64,000 nucleotides of DNA from Gallionellales bacterium GWA2_60_142. GTDB lineage: Bacteria > Pseudomonadota > Gammaproteobacteria > Burkholderiales > Gallionellaceae. The notes beneath the pieces are model-generated. The model saw nothing but the letters and a program-made list of their open reading frames with translations. It was not told where the DNA came from and ran no database searches. The translations under genes were made by a program, and so were the position numbers. The stretch is from the NCBI GenBank assembly GCA_001801085.1, contig MGWR01000021.1:18522-82521 (forward strand), in the 5' to 3' direction. Shown here in pieces: positions 9,510 to 18,816 of this stretch. How positions within the stretch are numbered: position 1 is the stretch's first letter; every line of letters starts with the position of its first letter.

Positions 9510-10474
9510 TTACCGCATCGCTCGCGGTCGTGCTGGGGCTGGCGCTGCTGGTTTACAGCGCCGACCGTTTTATCGAGGGCGCGGCTGCCGCCGCACGGCA
9601 TTGGGGCATGCCGCCGCTGCTGATCGGCATGGTGGTCGTCGGCTTCGGCACCTCCGCGCCGGAGATGACGGTCTCCGCGCTGGCGGCTTACCAGGGAAAT
9701 CCTGGCATCGCGCTCGGCAACGCCTATGGTTCGAACATCGCCAACATCGCGCTGATCCTCGGGGTGACCGCGCTGATCAGCTCTATCCCGGTGCATTCGC
9801 AGGTGTTGCGCAAGGAGTTGCCGCTGCTGACCGCGGTGACGCTGCTGGCGGCGTGGCAGTTGCACGACGGCGAAGTCTCCCGCGCCGATGCCTGGGTGTT
9901 GTTCGGCGTGTTCGCCGCGGTGATGGGCTGGAGCATCTGGCAGGGGACGCGCAAGCGGCGCGATGCGTTGGGGCGCGAGATGGTGCAGGAGTTGCGCGAA
10001 CATGCGATGCCGTTGCGGCAGGCGCTGTTCTGGGTGGTTGCCGGCCTGCTGCTGCTCGTGGTCAGTTCGCGCCTGCTGGTCTGGGGCGCGGTGGAGATCG
10101 CGCAGGCGCTGGGCGTCAGCGACCTGATCATCGGCTTGACCGTGGTCGCGGTGGGCACCTCGCTGCCGGAACTGGCCTCTTCCATCGTCGCCGCGCGCAA
10201 GGGCGAGCACGACATCGCATTGGGCAACGTCATCGGTTCCAATATGTTCAACACGCTGGCCGTGGTGGGCATCGCCGGGATGATCTCGCCTATGCAGGTC
10301 GGGCTGGAGGTCTTCTCGCGGGACATGCCGGTGATGGCGCTGCTGACGGTGTCGCTGTTCGTTTTCTGCTACGGCTTCCGCGGGCCGGATCGCATCAGCC
10401 GCCCCGAAGGCGGGATGCTGCTGCTGGCTTACGTCACCTACACCGTCTGGCTGCTGGGGACGGCCTTCGGCTAG
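9506..10474 (+). CDS. Calcium/sodium antiporter, CaCA family (YrbG/CaxA-like)
   Basis: A 322-residue inner-membrane exchanger with about ten transmembrane segments and the two inverted alpha repeats: VVGFGTSAPEMTVSALAA (about residues 48-65) and VAVGTSLPELASSIVAA (about 213-229). The paired acidic residues in these G-T-S-x-P-E motifs bind the cation. Length and motifs are typical. It ends the four-gene coupled run and converges on the flavoreductase gene with nine bases between stops. Confidence 0.93.
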   Translation: MITASLAVVLGLALLVYSADRFIEGAAAAARHWGMPPLLIGMVVVGFGTSAPEMTVSALAAYQGNPGIALGNAYGSNIANIALILGVTALISSIPVHSQVLRKELPLLTAVTLLAAWQLHDGEVSRADAWVLFGVFAAVMGWSIWQGTRKRRDALGREMVQELREHAMPLRQALFWVVAGLLLLVVSSRLLVWGAVEIAQALGVSDLIIGLTVVAVGTSLPELASSIVAARKGEHDIALGNVIGSNMFNTLAVVGIAGMISPMQVGLEVFSRDMPVMALLTVSLFVFCYGFRGPDRISRPEGGMLLLAYVTYTVWLLGTAFG

Positions 10475-10483
10475 CCTGAGCGC

Positions 10484-11977
10484 TCACTTCACATTTGCCA
10501 CGGCGACCCGCGTCTTGGGCAGGCCGCGGTCCAGGAAGAAGCGCTCGGCGATGTTCACCGCATCTTCCGGGCCGGCGATGTAGATGTCTCCCTGAAGCAG
10601 TTCCGCATCGGCCGCGACGATATCGCCCAGTTGCCCGAGCAGCGTCTCTTTGCGTTTGCCGCTGACGGTGCGCAGGTCGAAGCCGGCGATATGTTCCTCG
10701 TGGCGGAAGTTGTCCAGTGCGTCCTGCCAGGCCTGTGCGATGTTCTGAAGGTAGATGTGCTGCGGGCTGGAGCCGAACCAGTGCAGGCATATGCTTTCCG
10801 CTTCGAGCGACAGCGCGTGTTCGATCAGGCTCTTGATCGGAGCGAAGCCGGTATCGAAGGCGAAGAAGTACAGGGGGCGCGGGGATTTCTCGTGCAGGAT
10901 GAATTCGCCCTGCGGCCCCTCGATCTCCACCACGTCGTTGTGGTGCAGGCGGTCGAAGACATAATCCGAGAACAGGTTGCCGGGCTGCCTGTGGATGTGG
11001 AACAGCAGGTTGCGGTCGTCGCAGGGGCAGCTGGCGATGGGTAGTTCTGCGCTATAGGCTTGCCCGACGCGCAGCGTGACGCTCTGTCCCGCGAGGAAGC
11101 GCAGGCGCTGGGTGCGCGGGGTCTGCAGGTGCAGCAATAGCATGTCGTCGTTGAGATGCCCGGTCGTTTTGACATGGGCTTCGATCTGCTGGAAGGGGAT
11201 GTCCTGCACGCCGCCCGCCACGGGTGCCTCGATCACCAGATCGCTGACGGCGGTATTGCTGCACAGCAGGATATAGCCCTGGTTCTTTTCCGCCTCGGAG
11301 ATGACGAAGTCGTGCGACCGCGTCTTCTTCACTTCGCCGGACACCACCCTGGCCTTGCACAGGCCGCAGTTGCCGCCGCTGCAACCGTAGTTGAGCGGTA
11401 TGCCCGCCCTCATTGCCGCCTCCAGCAGGGTGTCGTGCCCTTCGACCAAGAAGTCGTGTCTGCTCGGCAATATGGTCACCTGGGCGGCGATGATGCGCAG
11501 GACGCTGTCTTTGATCTCCAGCGGATTGATGAATCCAGGTTCCATCGCCGACTCCACTTCCTGTTTGATCCATGTTTTCAGTTCCGCCATCGTCATGCGC
11601 GATTCCGGGGGCAGCCGGGATTCGGTCTCGGCCAGCTTGTCCCATAGCTTGCCCAGCAACGTATTGAACTGCCTGACTTGCCCCTGATTGATCGCCAGCG
11701 TCTTGCCGAGTTCGGTGACGCGCGCGGCCAGTACTTCCGCATCGGGCAGGGCTCGCTCGAATACGCGTTTGCCGAAAGCCCGTTCCTTGATCTGGGCGAC
11801 CCGTCTGGACTCGGCGGTGTCTTCCAGTTGCGCGTCCGGATAGCAGACCAGCAGATTGCCGACCGTGACCATCCCGTCGTGGGAGATCATCTCGCCGCGC
11901 TGGATCTTCTTCTGCAGTTCCGCGCGCGTCACGCCGATCAATCTTGCGGCGCGCGTCAGGCTCAGCATCTCGTTCAT
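10484..11977 (-). CDS. HTH-like fusion to 2Fe-2S/flavin oxidoreductase
   Basis: A 497-residue protein of unusual build. Residues 3-45 (LSLTRAARLIGVTRAELQKK-IQRGEM) read like a MerR-type winged helix-turn-helix; 55-150 are mostly helical. Residues 165-250 are a plant-type [2Fe-2S] ferredoxin domain with C199, C204, C207 and C239. Residues 258-360 are a ferredoxin-reductase FAD domain and 365-490 an NAD(P)-binding domain, like CDP-6-deoxyglucoseen or phenol hydroxylase reductases. A DNA-binding-like head on an electron-transfer chain suggests a redox-sensing regulator, or the head may only be a scaffold. The next gene upstream on this strand is not obviously linked. Confidence 0.85.
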   Translation of the reverse strand: MNEMLSLTRAARLIGVTRAELQKKIQRGEMISHDGMVTVGNLLVCYPDAQLEDTAESRRVAQIKERAFGKRVFERALPDAEVLAARVTELGKTLAINQGQVRQFNTLLGKLWDKLAETESRLPPESRMTMAELKTWIKQEVESAMEPGFINPLEIKDSVLRIIAAQVTILPSRHDFLVEGHDTLLEAAMRAGIPLNYGCSGGNCGLCKARVVSGEVKKTRSHDFVISEAEKNQGYILLCSNTAVSDLVIEAPVAGGVQDIPFQQIEAHVKTTGHLNDDMLLLHLQTPRTQRLRFLAGQSVTLRVGQAYSAELPIASCPCDDRNLLFHIHRQPGNLFSDYVFDRLHHNDVVEIEGPQGEFILHEKSPRPLYFFAFDTGFAPIKSLIEHALSLEAESICLHWFGSSPQHIYLQNIAQAWQDALDNFRHEEHIAGFDLRTVSGKRKETLLGQLGDIVAADAELLQGDIYIAGPEDAVNIAERFFLDRGLPKTRVAVANVK

Positions 11978-12055
11978 CGCATCCCCCGTTAAAGGTGTCA
12001 GGCTCGAACTGCGATCGCTTGCTTATCTCCTCTTGGTGCTAACGTCCGTCGGTGT

Positions 12056-12997
12056 TCACGGCATGCCAGCTACATGGCGGGTCTCGTTCAGCTTAGCCAG
12101 TTTTGCCTTCAGTTCCGGCAGGATCGCGGCAACGGCTTTTTCGCCTTCGAGCACCGCCTTGTTGCGACCGCTCGTGTCGGCTGCGGGAAGGCCTGCGATG
12201 ACCGGGCGAATCACAATGTCCGCGCTGGAGTGCTCGTGGCGATTGAGCGTCTGTCCGAAGATGGAAAAACTCTGGCGCATGATATCGACCATCCCGGTCG
12301 TTTTCCTGTCCTGCGGGCGGTCCGAAATATCGACGGCGATGACGAAATCCGCGCCCGCCGCGCGGGCAGCGCTGGCCGGAACCGGGGCGACGAGCCCGCC
12401 GTCCACGTACTCTTGACCGTTGATGGCGACCGGCTGGAAAAACACCGGAATGGACGAGGAGGCGCGTACCGCCATGCCGGTGTTACCAGAGCGGAATACG
12501 ATCATCTCGCCGTTACCCAAGTTGGTGGCGACTGCGCCGAAGGTCTTCCGGAGTTTTTCTATCGGACGACCGCCGACATTTTTGTTGATGAAGTCTTGCA
12601 AGGCCTGCCCCTTGATGCAGCCCCGCTTGTCCGAGATCATGGCCTCGGCCATGCAGCGGTAGAAACCCGAGCCGTCGAGCACTTGCTCTTCTTCCAGCGT
12701 CATGGACAGTTCTTGAATCTGGAAGCCGTTGAGTCCGGACGCATAGAGCGCGCCCACGACCGAGCCCGCGCTGGTCCCCACGACGATGTCGGGAGAGATG
12801 CCTTGCGCTTCCAGCGCCTTGATTACGCCGACGTGCGCAAAGCCGCGCGCCGCGCCGCCGCCCAAGGCGAGCGCGATTTTGGCGGGCGGACGCTCCACGA
12901 TAACGGGCGTGGGCGGAGACGGTGTCTGTTCGGGCGGCTTGGGTGTGCTGCATCCGGTTACGGAGAGCAGGAGGAGGGCGAAGGCGACTTTTTTCAT
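12056..12997 (-). CDS. Patatin-like phospholipase, lipoprotein
   Basis: A 313-residue protein with a lipoprotein signal peptide (lipobox LSVTGC, lipidated C16), a proline-rich linker and a patatin domain: the oxyanion loop GGGAARGFAHVG, the nucleophile elbow GTSAG (S76) and the catalytic aspartate in EYVDGGLVAPVP. All catalytic elements are present. It resembles RssA/NTE-type enzymes, likely acting on phospholipids at the periplasmic face of a membrane. I start it at MKKVAFALL because the signal peptide begins there; the open frame upstream lacks signal-like sequence. It lies 53 bases after the LRR-kinase gene on the same strand. Confidence 0.92.
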   Translation of the reverse strand: MKKVAFALLLLSVTGCSTPKPPEQTPSPPTPVIVERPPAKIALALGGGAARGFAHVGVIKALEAQGISPDIVVGTSAGSVVGALYASGLNGFQIQELSMTLEEEQVLDGSGFYRCMAEAMISDKRGCIKGQALQDFINKNVGGRPIEKLRKTFGAVATNLGNGEMIVFRSGNTGMAVRASSSIPVFFQPVAINGQEYVDGGLVAPVPASAARAAGADFVIAVDISDRPQDRKTTGMVDIMRQSFSIFGQTLNRHEHSSADIVIRPVIAGLPAADTSGRNKAVLEGEKAVAAILPELKAKLAKLNETRHVAGMP

Positions 12998-13050
12998 GGT
13001 TCGGGTTCGGGAGCTTTCGGCGACGGGACGGGATTCGTAAGCGGGAGAAA

Positions 13051-14358
13051 CTATACCGCGAGCTTCGCCAGTTCGCCGCAGATTTCCGCGAACAGCGGAC
13101 GCAGGCTCGTTTCTGCGTGATCGCAGCGTTGCTGTAGTGCGTGCAGCGCGGCCATATCTTCGGGCGATGCATCGCAGCGATCCAGCAACTCTTCCAGCAG
13201 GCAGGCATAGGCGCGCACTTCGAGGCGTTGCAATGCGATGGCTTGTTGTGGGTCGGGCGGCAGGAAAGAGGCCGCGCCGAAATCTCCGAGCAGGCAGTCG
13301 CCTTCGTCGCTCCACAGGATGTTGTGCGCGTACAGGTCGCCGTGCATGATGCCTTGCGCATGGAGATGCTCCGCGACAGACGCGATGCCGAGCGCGATGT
13401 TCAGCGCGACGGGCAGCGTGAAGCGGAGTTCCTGCGGGTAGATGTCTCGGGTGCAGGATTCTAGGCTGGGCGGGCTGGCGAGGTTGCGGAAGCTGGGGGC
13501 GATCAGCGACATCACCAGACCCGGCATCTGCTCTGGATGTTCGCAAACCTTGCCGATCACGGGTATCAGTCCGGGGTGCGCGCCGGCCGCGAGGCTGGCG
13601 GCCTTCTCGCTACGCGGCAGGCCGTCGCTGGTGAGCACGCCCTTGAACATCTTCACGGCCACCGGCTCGTCGCTCGCATGGTGATGCGCGCGGTGGATCA
13701 CGCCGGACGCGCCTTCGCCCAGCCTGTGCTGCAATTCCAGCGTGTGCCACTCGACCTCTGCGATATGCAGATGCTCCAGCGCGGCGGCTTCGCTGCCGTC
13801 GCTGCACGGGTTGCCGGAACAGGCCAGCCAGGCGAGGCGGGGCAGGGTGAGCAACCAGTCGGGCAGATGCTCGAAACGGTTCGCGGCGATGCGCAGCAGT
13901 TCCAGGTTCTTGCAGTCAGCCAGTTCGTCCGGCAGGCGCTGCAACTGGTTGCCGGCCAGCATGAGTTTCTGCAGCCGCGAACACTTGCGGATCTCTGCGG
14001 GCAGTTCGTGCAGGCGGTTGTCGGTGAGGATCAGCCAGCGCAGTCTTGCGGGCAGGGCTGCTGCGGGCAACTCGCTGATCTGGTTGGCCTTGAAGCCGAT
14101 CATCTCCAGATTCGCGCAGCGTCCCAGCACTTCCGGCACGCGGGTGAAGTCGTTGTCGGAGCAGAAGATCACGCGCAGCCTGTGCAGGCGGTGCAGGTCG
14201 TCCGGCAGGCTGGAAAGCCGGTTGCCGGAGAGGTTGAGTATCTCCAGCGAGTCGGCCAGATCGAATATCTCGCGCGGGAATTCGGTCAGCCCGCAGGAAA
14301 GATCGAGACGCTTGATGCCGGCCAGTTCGCCGGCGCGCAAGGATGCCAGAGTGTGCAT
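13051..14358 (-). CDS. Leucine-rich-repeat protein fused to a protein kinase
   Basis: A 435-residue cytoplasmic protein. Residues 1-190 carry about seven leucine-rich repeats of the 'NxLxxLPxxLxxLxxL' bacterial type (for example NLSGNRLSSLPDDLHRLHRL, LAGNQLQRLPDELADCKNLE). Residues 205-425 form a eukaryotic-like kinase: glycine loop LGEGASGVIHRA, lysine in PVAVKMFKG, catalytic loop HGDLYAHNILW (HGD instead of HRD) and GDFGAA as the DFG motif. Essential residues are kept, so it may be an active Ser/Thr kinase with an LRR substrate platform. It lies 21 bases after a diguanylate cyclase gene and upstream of the patatin gene, all on one strand. Confidence 0.92.
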   Translation of the reverse strand: MHTLASLRAGELAGIKRLDLSCGLTEFPREIFDLADSLEILNLSGNRLSSLPDDLHRLHRLRVIFCSDNDFTRVPEVLGRCANLEMIGFKANQISELPAAALPARLRWLILTDNRLHELPAEIRKCSRLQKLMLAGNQLQRLPDELADCKNLELLRIAANRFEHLPDWLLTLPRLAWLACSGNPCSDGSEAAALEHLHIAEVEWHTLELQHRLGEGASGVIHRAHHHASDEPVAVKMFKGVLTSDGLPRSEKAASLAAGAHPGLIPVIGKVCEHPEQMPGLVMSLIAPSFRNLASPPSLESCTRDIYPQELRFTLPVALNIALGIASVAEHLHAQGIMHGDLYAHNILWSDEGDCLLGDFGAASFLPPDPQQAIALQRLEVRAYACLLEELLDRCDASPEDMAALHALQQRCDHAETSLRPLFAEICGELAKLAV

Positions 14359-14379
14359 GAGGAAGGGGACTCTGGCTGG

Positions 14380-16776
14380 TCAGGAATGTTCCGGATCTTG
14401 AGGGCCGGAAGGCGGTGACTGATCGCGGATTCCGATATGGTATGTGTTCTTGCCGGCCACCTTGGCCATGTACATGGCATGATCGGCTTGTCTTACCAGC
14501 TCGTCTTCGTTGCGGGCATCTTCGGAGTAGCGCGCGATGCCGATGCTGATACCGATATGCACCCGGTTTCCATCTATGTCGAAGGGGGCGGAAATGGCGT
14601 CGATGATTTTCTGCGCGATGGCGACGACATCTTCCTGCTTGTGCGCATCGTTGAGGATGATGGTGAATTCGTCACCGCCCAGGCGCGATACGGTGTCGCT
14701 TTCCCGAACGCAGGCGGACATGCGCTCTGCCGTGATTTTCAGCACCATGTCTCCGGCATGATGCCCTTGGGTGTCGTTTACCTTTTTGAAGCCGTCCAGA
14801 TCTAGGTACAGCAGAGTCAGTCCGACCTCGTGCCGTTTCGCCAGCACCAGAGCCTGACGCAGGCGGTCGTAGAACAAGGCCCGGTTCGGCAGGCCGGTCA
14901 GTGTGTCGAAGTGCGCCATGCGCTCGATGCGTTGTTGGATCTCCTGCTGTTCGGTAATGTCCTGAATGGTGCCGACGGAGCGTATCGGGGCGCCTTTCGT
15001 GTCAAAAGAGGTTTGGCAACGTTCGTGTACCCACTTGATGCGTCCATCCCGCATGAGCAGGCGATGGACGATTTCATAAGGCTGCCGGGTTTGCAGCGAA
15101 TCGGTGTAGGCGCTATTCACCGCGTCTCGGTCTTCAGGATGAACGGCATTGAGGAATCCTTCGTAGGTCGGTGCGAAATCATGCGATTCGATTTCGAACA
15201 GCCTGAAAACCTGTTCCGACCAGAAGAGCTCGCCGCTGATGTGATCCAGCGCCCAGTTGCCGAGATGCGAAATACGCTGGGCTTCCACCAGTCTTTCTTC
15301 GCTCTCGCGCATGCGGGCCTCTGCCTGGATGCGTTCGGAGATGTCTCGGTTGGATGCCCGCCGTCCCAGGTATTTTCCCGTTGCGCTGAATACCGCCTGG
15401 CAACGGTGTTCCAGCCAACGTGTCTGGCCGTCGGGCAGCACGATGCGAACTATCAGTTCCGCGGGCTCGTCTTCCTCTTTCTCCAGTTGGTGAAGATGCT
15501 CCCTCATGTGCGGGCGGTCTTGCGGGTGGGTGATTCTGATCAGCAGATCCGGGTCGGCGATGAATTCTTCGACGGTGCGGCCGGTGATGCGCTCGCAGGA
15601 TGGCGAGCAATAGACGTAATTTTCCGCTGGGTCTATCCAGGTTTCCCAGTTGTAGGTGTAATCCGCGACGGCTTTGTAGCTGACGTTTGCTTCGGCCAGC
15701 AAATGCCATGAGCGGGCCAGCACCCAGCAAGCCACGCCGGTCAGGGTTAGCAGCAAACCCAGGATCCATGCCGCCTTGCGCCAGATTGCCTGCCGAAGCG
15801 CGTCCAATTCACCTGCGGAATAATGTGTGATCGATTTCCATAAATACTGCCGGTATTCGAGTTCGCTGTGGCTCGGGGCGAACGCTACGCCGGTGCCGGA
15901 GGCGGTTTTCTGATTGGACAGGAGGGGATAAACCGTTCCCCATGTCCATATTCCGTCATCGAGTATGACTTGACCGCTATCGCTGGCGCGTATGCGTTCC
16001 CATGCGGCCGGGGCGCGTGCCGCAAGGGTTAGTTCCTGACGATTGAATATGAATCCCCATTCGTCGGACGGGGCGGGGCTCATCAGCCAGTAACCTGCGC
16101 GATTGACGAGCATGCGGTGTTCGGCGATGTCGGCCGTTGCCTTGGTGTAGGCCTGCAGCAATTTGGCGCCGTAGTAGTTGAGTATGACGATCCCGCGATT
16201 CCGGCCTGTCGCGTCGGCAACCGGGGTGGCGATGCGGATCATGGGTTTGTAGGGGATCTCGATTTTTTCTTGCTCGATGTTGAGGTCGAGCGGTGAAACG
16301 AATATTTCGCCGGGATTGAGCCTGATCGTGTCGGTGAAATAGTAGCGGGCGCTTTTGTCCTGTAGTTTGTCTGCAGGTACGGTTACGGGTTTGCCATTGA
16401 TGAAATCGACGCGAACCATTTCCATGCCGTTCTCGTCGATCCAGCGTATCTGGTCGTAATCTTCCTTGCTGCTGGAAAAAATCGCGAAGTCTTCGGCCAG
16501 GTGCGTGAGGTGTTCCGGCGCAGGTTGCTCGATGGCGTTGCGCAGGGCGCTGTGCCCGGACAGGAACATGAGGTCTTTGGCGATGAATTCGATCTTGTCC
16601 GAGAGGGCGCTCGCTCCCAGCTTGGCGTTCGATTCCTGAAGATGGTGCAGTTGCGCGAGTTCGTTCTTGATCGAGTTACTGGCAAAGAAAATCGCGCCGC
16701 CACTCAATAATAGAACCAGCGGCAAGAACAGTTGCAGGAACAGCGAGACGAGGCTTTTTGACTTGCTTTGTAACAT
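14380..16776 (-). CDS. Membrane-bound PAS-PAS-GGDEF diguanylate cyclase
   Basis: A 798-residue sensor. An N-terminal transmembrane helix (about 10-32), a periplasmic dCache-type domain (about 35-330), a second helix (about 337-358), two PAS domains (about 365-485 and 490-620) and a C-terminal GGDEF domain. The active site is RLGGDEF and an inhibitory I-site RESD lies five residues upstream, so product inhibition by c-di-GMP is expected. No EAL domain. The second PAS (ISHLGNWALDHISGELFWSE) resembles one in the histidine kinase at 45.5 kb. The start gives the signal anchor directly; it leads a run with the LRR-kinase and patatin genes. Confidence 0.94.
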   Translation of the reverse strand: MLQSKSKSLVSLFLQLFLPLVLLLSGGAIFFASNSIKNELAQLHHLQESNAKLGASALSDKIEFIAKDLMFLSGHSALRNAIEQPAPEHLTHLAEDFAIFSSSKEDYDQIRWIDENGMEMVRVDFINGKPVTVPADKLQDKSARYYFTDTIRLNPGEIFVSPLDLNIEQEKIEIPYKPMIRIATPVADATGRNRGIVILNYYGAKLLQAYTKATADIAEHRMLVNRAGYWLMSPAPSDEWGFIFNRQELTLAARAPAAWERIRASDSGQVILDDGIWTWGTVYPLLSNQKTASGTGVAFAPSHSELEYRQYLWKSITHYSAGELDALRQAIWRKAAWILGLLLTLTGVACWVLARSWHLLAEANVSYKAVADYTYNWETWIDPAENYVYCSPSCERITGRTVEEFIADPDLLIRITHPQDRPHMREHLHQLEKEEDEPAELIVRIVLPDGQTRWLEHRCQAVFSATGKYLGRRASNRDISERIQAEARMRESEERLVEAQRISHLGNWALDHISGELFWSEQVFRLFEIESHDFAPTYEGFLNAVHPEDRDAVNSAYTDSLQTRQPYEIVHRLLMRDGRIKWVHERCQTSFDTKGAPIRSVGTIQDITEQQEIQQRIERMAHFDTLTGLPNRALFYDRLRQALVLAKRHEVGLTLLYLDLDGFKKVNDTQGHHAGDMVLKITAERMSACVRESDTVSRLGGDEFTIILNDAHKQEDVVAIAQKIIDAISAPFDIDGNRVHIGISIGIARYSEDARNEDELVRQADHAMYMAKVAGKNTYHIGIRDQSPPSGPQDPEHS

Positions 16777-16953
16777 GATGATCTCTGGACTCCCGGCTTG
16801 ATATTATGCCGGAATCTCTCCTGCGTCATTCGGTCGATGGGAGCGGCTGCGCGGTTCGATGAGGACGGATTCCTCGAATCTCCGCAAGCGGAAGAATGTG
16901 TTTCCACCGCCGGGTGACCGGCAGGTCGATTGCCTGGCGTCAGGACTTGCCGG

Positions 16954-18816
16954 TCAGTATCCCAGCGCTCGCGCACCCTGATAGAAGACGAAGCTGACCA
17001 GCCAGGCCAGCAGCAGCGACCAGCCGAGCGCGAACAGCGTGTAGCGCATGTCTTTCGCCTCGCTTCGCAGCGTGGCGATCGCGGACAAACAGGGGGTGTA
17101 GATCAGCGTGAACAGCATGAAGCTGTAGGCCTGTACCCAGTCCAACTGCTGCGCCAGCGCGCCGCCCAGCGCCTCGCCGGAAAGGCCGTAGATCACCGCG
17201 AGCGAGCCGATGACGATCTCCTTGGCGACGAAGCCGAACAGTAGCGCGATGGTGAGGTTGGCATCGATGCCGATGGGCGCGAATATCGGCTGCAGCGCGC
17301 CGCCCAGCATGCCGGCCAGCGTGTCGGCGCTCGCCGGTGCGGCGGAGAACGGCAGATGGGTCAGCAGCCACACCAGTACGACACCGGCGACGATGAACTT
17401 GGTGGCGCGGCGCAGGAAGTGCTGCACCTCCAGCCAGCCGCGAACCACCATCTGGCGCGGCGTGGGGAAGCGGTAGGGCGGCAGTTCCAGCACGAAGGGT
17501 TCCTGGCTGTGGAACTTGCCCCTGAACAGCAGTGCGGTCAGGATTGCCGCGGCGAAGCTGAACAAGTACAGGCTGAACAGCACCAGTGCCGCATTGGCGG
17601 GGGCGAACAGTGCGGCAGTGATGAACACGAACACCTGCAAACGCGCGGAGCACAGCGAGAACGGGATCACCAGCATCGTCAGCAGGCGTAGCGAGCGCGA
17701 GCGCATCACGCGCGTGCCCATCAGCGCGGGCACGTTGCAGCCGAAGCCCATCAGCAGCATCACGAAGCCGCGCCCGTCCAGCCCCATCCTCGCCATCAAC
17801 GCGTCCATCAGGAAGGCCGCGCGCGACAGGTAGCCGCTGTCCTCGACCATCGCCATGAACAGGAAGAACAGCACGATGATGGGCACGAAGGCCGCGACGG
17901 TCAGGTAGCCGCTGTCCTCGACCATCGCCATGAACAGGAAGAACAGCACGATGATGGGCACGAAGGCCGCGACGGTCGCGACGCCGTTGTAGACGCCGTC
18001 CAGCAGCAGGCCGGACAGCCAGGCGGGCGCGTTGGCGAATGCCGGGTCGAGCACAGTCTCGCGCAGCCAGCCCAGCAGTTCCGCGACGCCGCCCTGCAGC
18101 GGCTGGCCGAGCAGGAAGATGCCCTGAAACAGCAGATACATGATGCCGAAAAAAATCGGCAGTCCGGCCCAAGGGTGCAGCATCACGCGATCCAACTTGT
18201 CGGTGAGGTGCTCCGGCATCTGCGCCGGGACCTGCACCGCGTGTTTCAGCACGCGCGCCATCTCGGTCTCGATGTGTTCGTCCTGTTCCAGTTGCGAGCG
18301 CAATTGCTCGGCCATGCCGGGCGTGGGGTAGCGCAACGCTTTCGTGACGGCCTGCAGCGCCTCCTGGTAGCCGGTGCCGTATTTTCCGCTGAGCAGGAAG
18401 ATGGGCATGTCCAGCAGCTCGGCCATCTTTTTGACGTCTATCGTGATGCCGTATTTCTTCGCCTCGTCGGCCATGTTCAGCAGCACGACGACGTTCATGT
18501 TCAGCTGCTTCAGTTGCAGCAGCAGGCTCATCTGGCGCTCGATCTGGGTCGCGTTCAGGATCACCAGCGCGAGGTCGGGCACGTTGTCGTGCAGGAAGTG
18601 GCGCACCACCTGCTCGTCGTCGGAGAAGCCGTGCAGGTCGTAGATGCCGGGCAGGTCGATGATCTCGACCATGTCGCCGCCGAGCAGAATTTTTCCGGAG
18701 AGCAGCTCGACGGTGATGCCGGGCCAGTTGCCGACGCGGGCAGCACCCCCGGTCATACGGTTGAACAGCGTGGACTTGCCGGTGTTCGGCATGCCTAGCA
18801 GGGCGATACGCTTCAT
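16954..18816 (-). CDS. feoB: Ferrous iron transporter FeoB with internal duplication
   Basis: A 620-residue Fe(II) permease. The cytoplasmic G domain has G1 GMPNTGKST, G3 DLPGIYDL and G4 NMAD; the membrane part has the Gate motifs including FGCNVPALMGTRVM and the second-half core. A 25-residue block, TVAAFVPIIVLFFLFMAMVE-DSGYL, occurs twice in tandem (about residues 281-305 and 306-330), encoded by a perfect 75-bp repeat. Normal FeoB has it once, so this copy carries an extra membrane segment that could invert or distort the following helices. The rest is intact. The start overlaps the feoA stop (ATGA); an upstream in-frame extension is not coding. Confidence 0.95.
   Translation of the reverse strand: MKRIALLGMPNTGKSTLFNRMTGGAARVGNWPGITVELLSGKILLGGDMVEIIDLPGIYDLHGFSDDEQVVRHFLHDNVPDLALVILNATQIERQMSLLLQLKQLNMNVVVLLNMADEAKKYGITIDVKKMAELLDMPIFLLSGKYGTGYQEALQAVTKALRYPTPGMAEQLRSQLEQDEHIETEMARVLKHAVQVPAQMPEHLTDKLDRVMLHPWAGLPIFFGIMYLLFQGIFLLGQPLQGGVAELLGWLRETVLDPAFANAPAWLSGLLLDGVYNGVATVAAFVPIIVLFFLFMAMVEDSGYLTVAAFVPIIVLFFLFMAMVEDSGYLSRAAFLMDALMARMGLDGRGFVMLLMGFGCNVPALMGTRVMRSRSLRLLTMLVIPFSLCSARLQVFVFITAALFAPANAALVLFSLYLFSFAAAILTALLFRGKFHSQEPFVLELPPYRFPTPRQMVVRGWLEVQHFLRRATKFIVAGVVLVWLLTHLPFSAAPASADTLAGMLGGALQPIFAPIGIDANLTIALLFGFVAKEIVIGSLAVIYGLSGEALGGALAQQLDWVQAYSFMLFTLIYTPCLSAIATLRSEAKDMRYTLFALGWSLLLAWLVSFVFYQGARALGY
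17827..17977. repeat. Perfect 75-bp tandem duplication inside feoB
   Basis: Unit 1 starts at 17827 and unit 2 at 17902; all 75 positions are identical, and one further base matches. The period is a multiple of three, so the feoB frame is kept. Identity without a single silent change implies a recent event or an assembly artefact. Confidence 0.95.
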
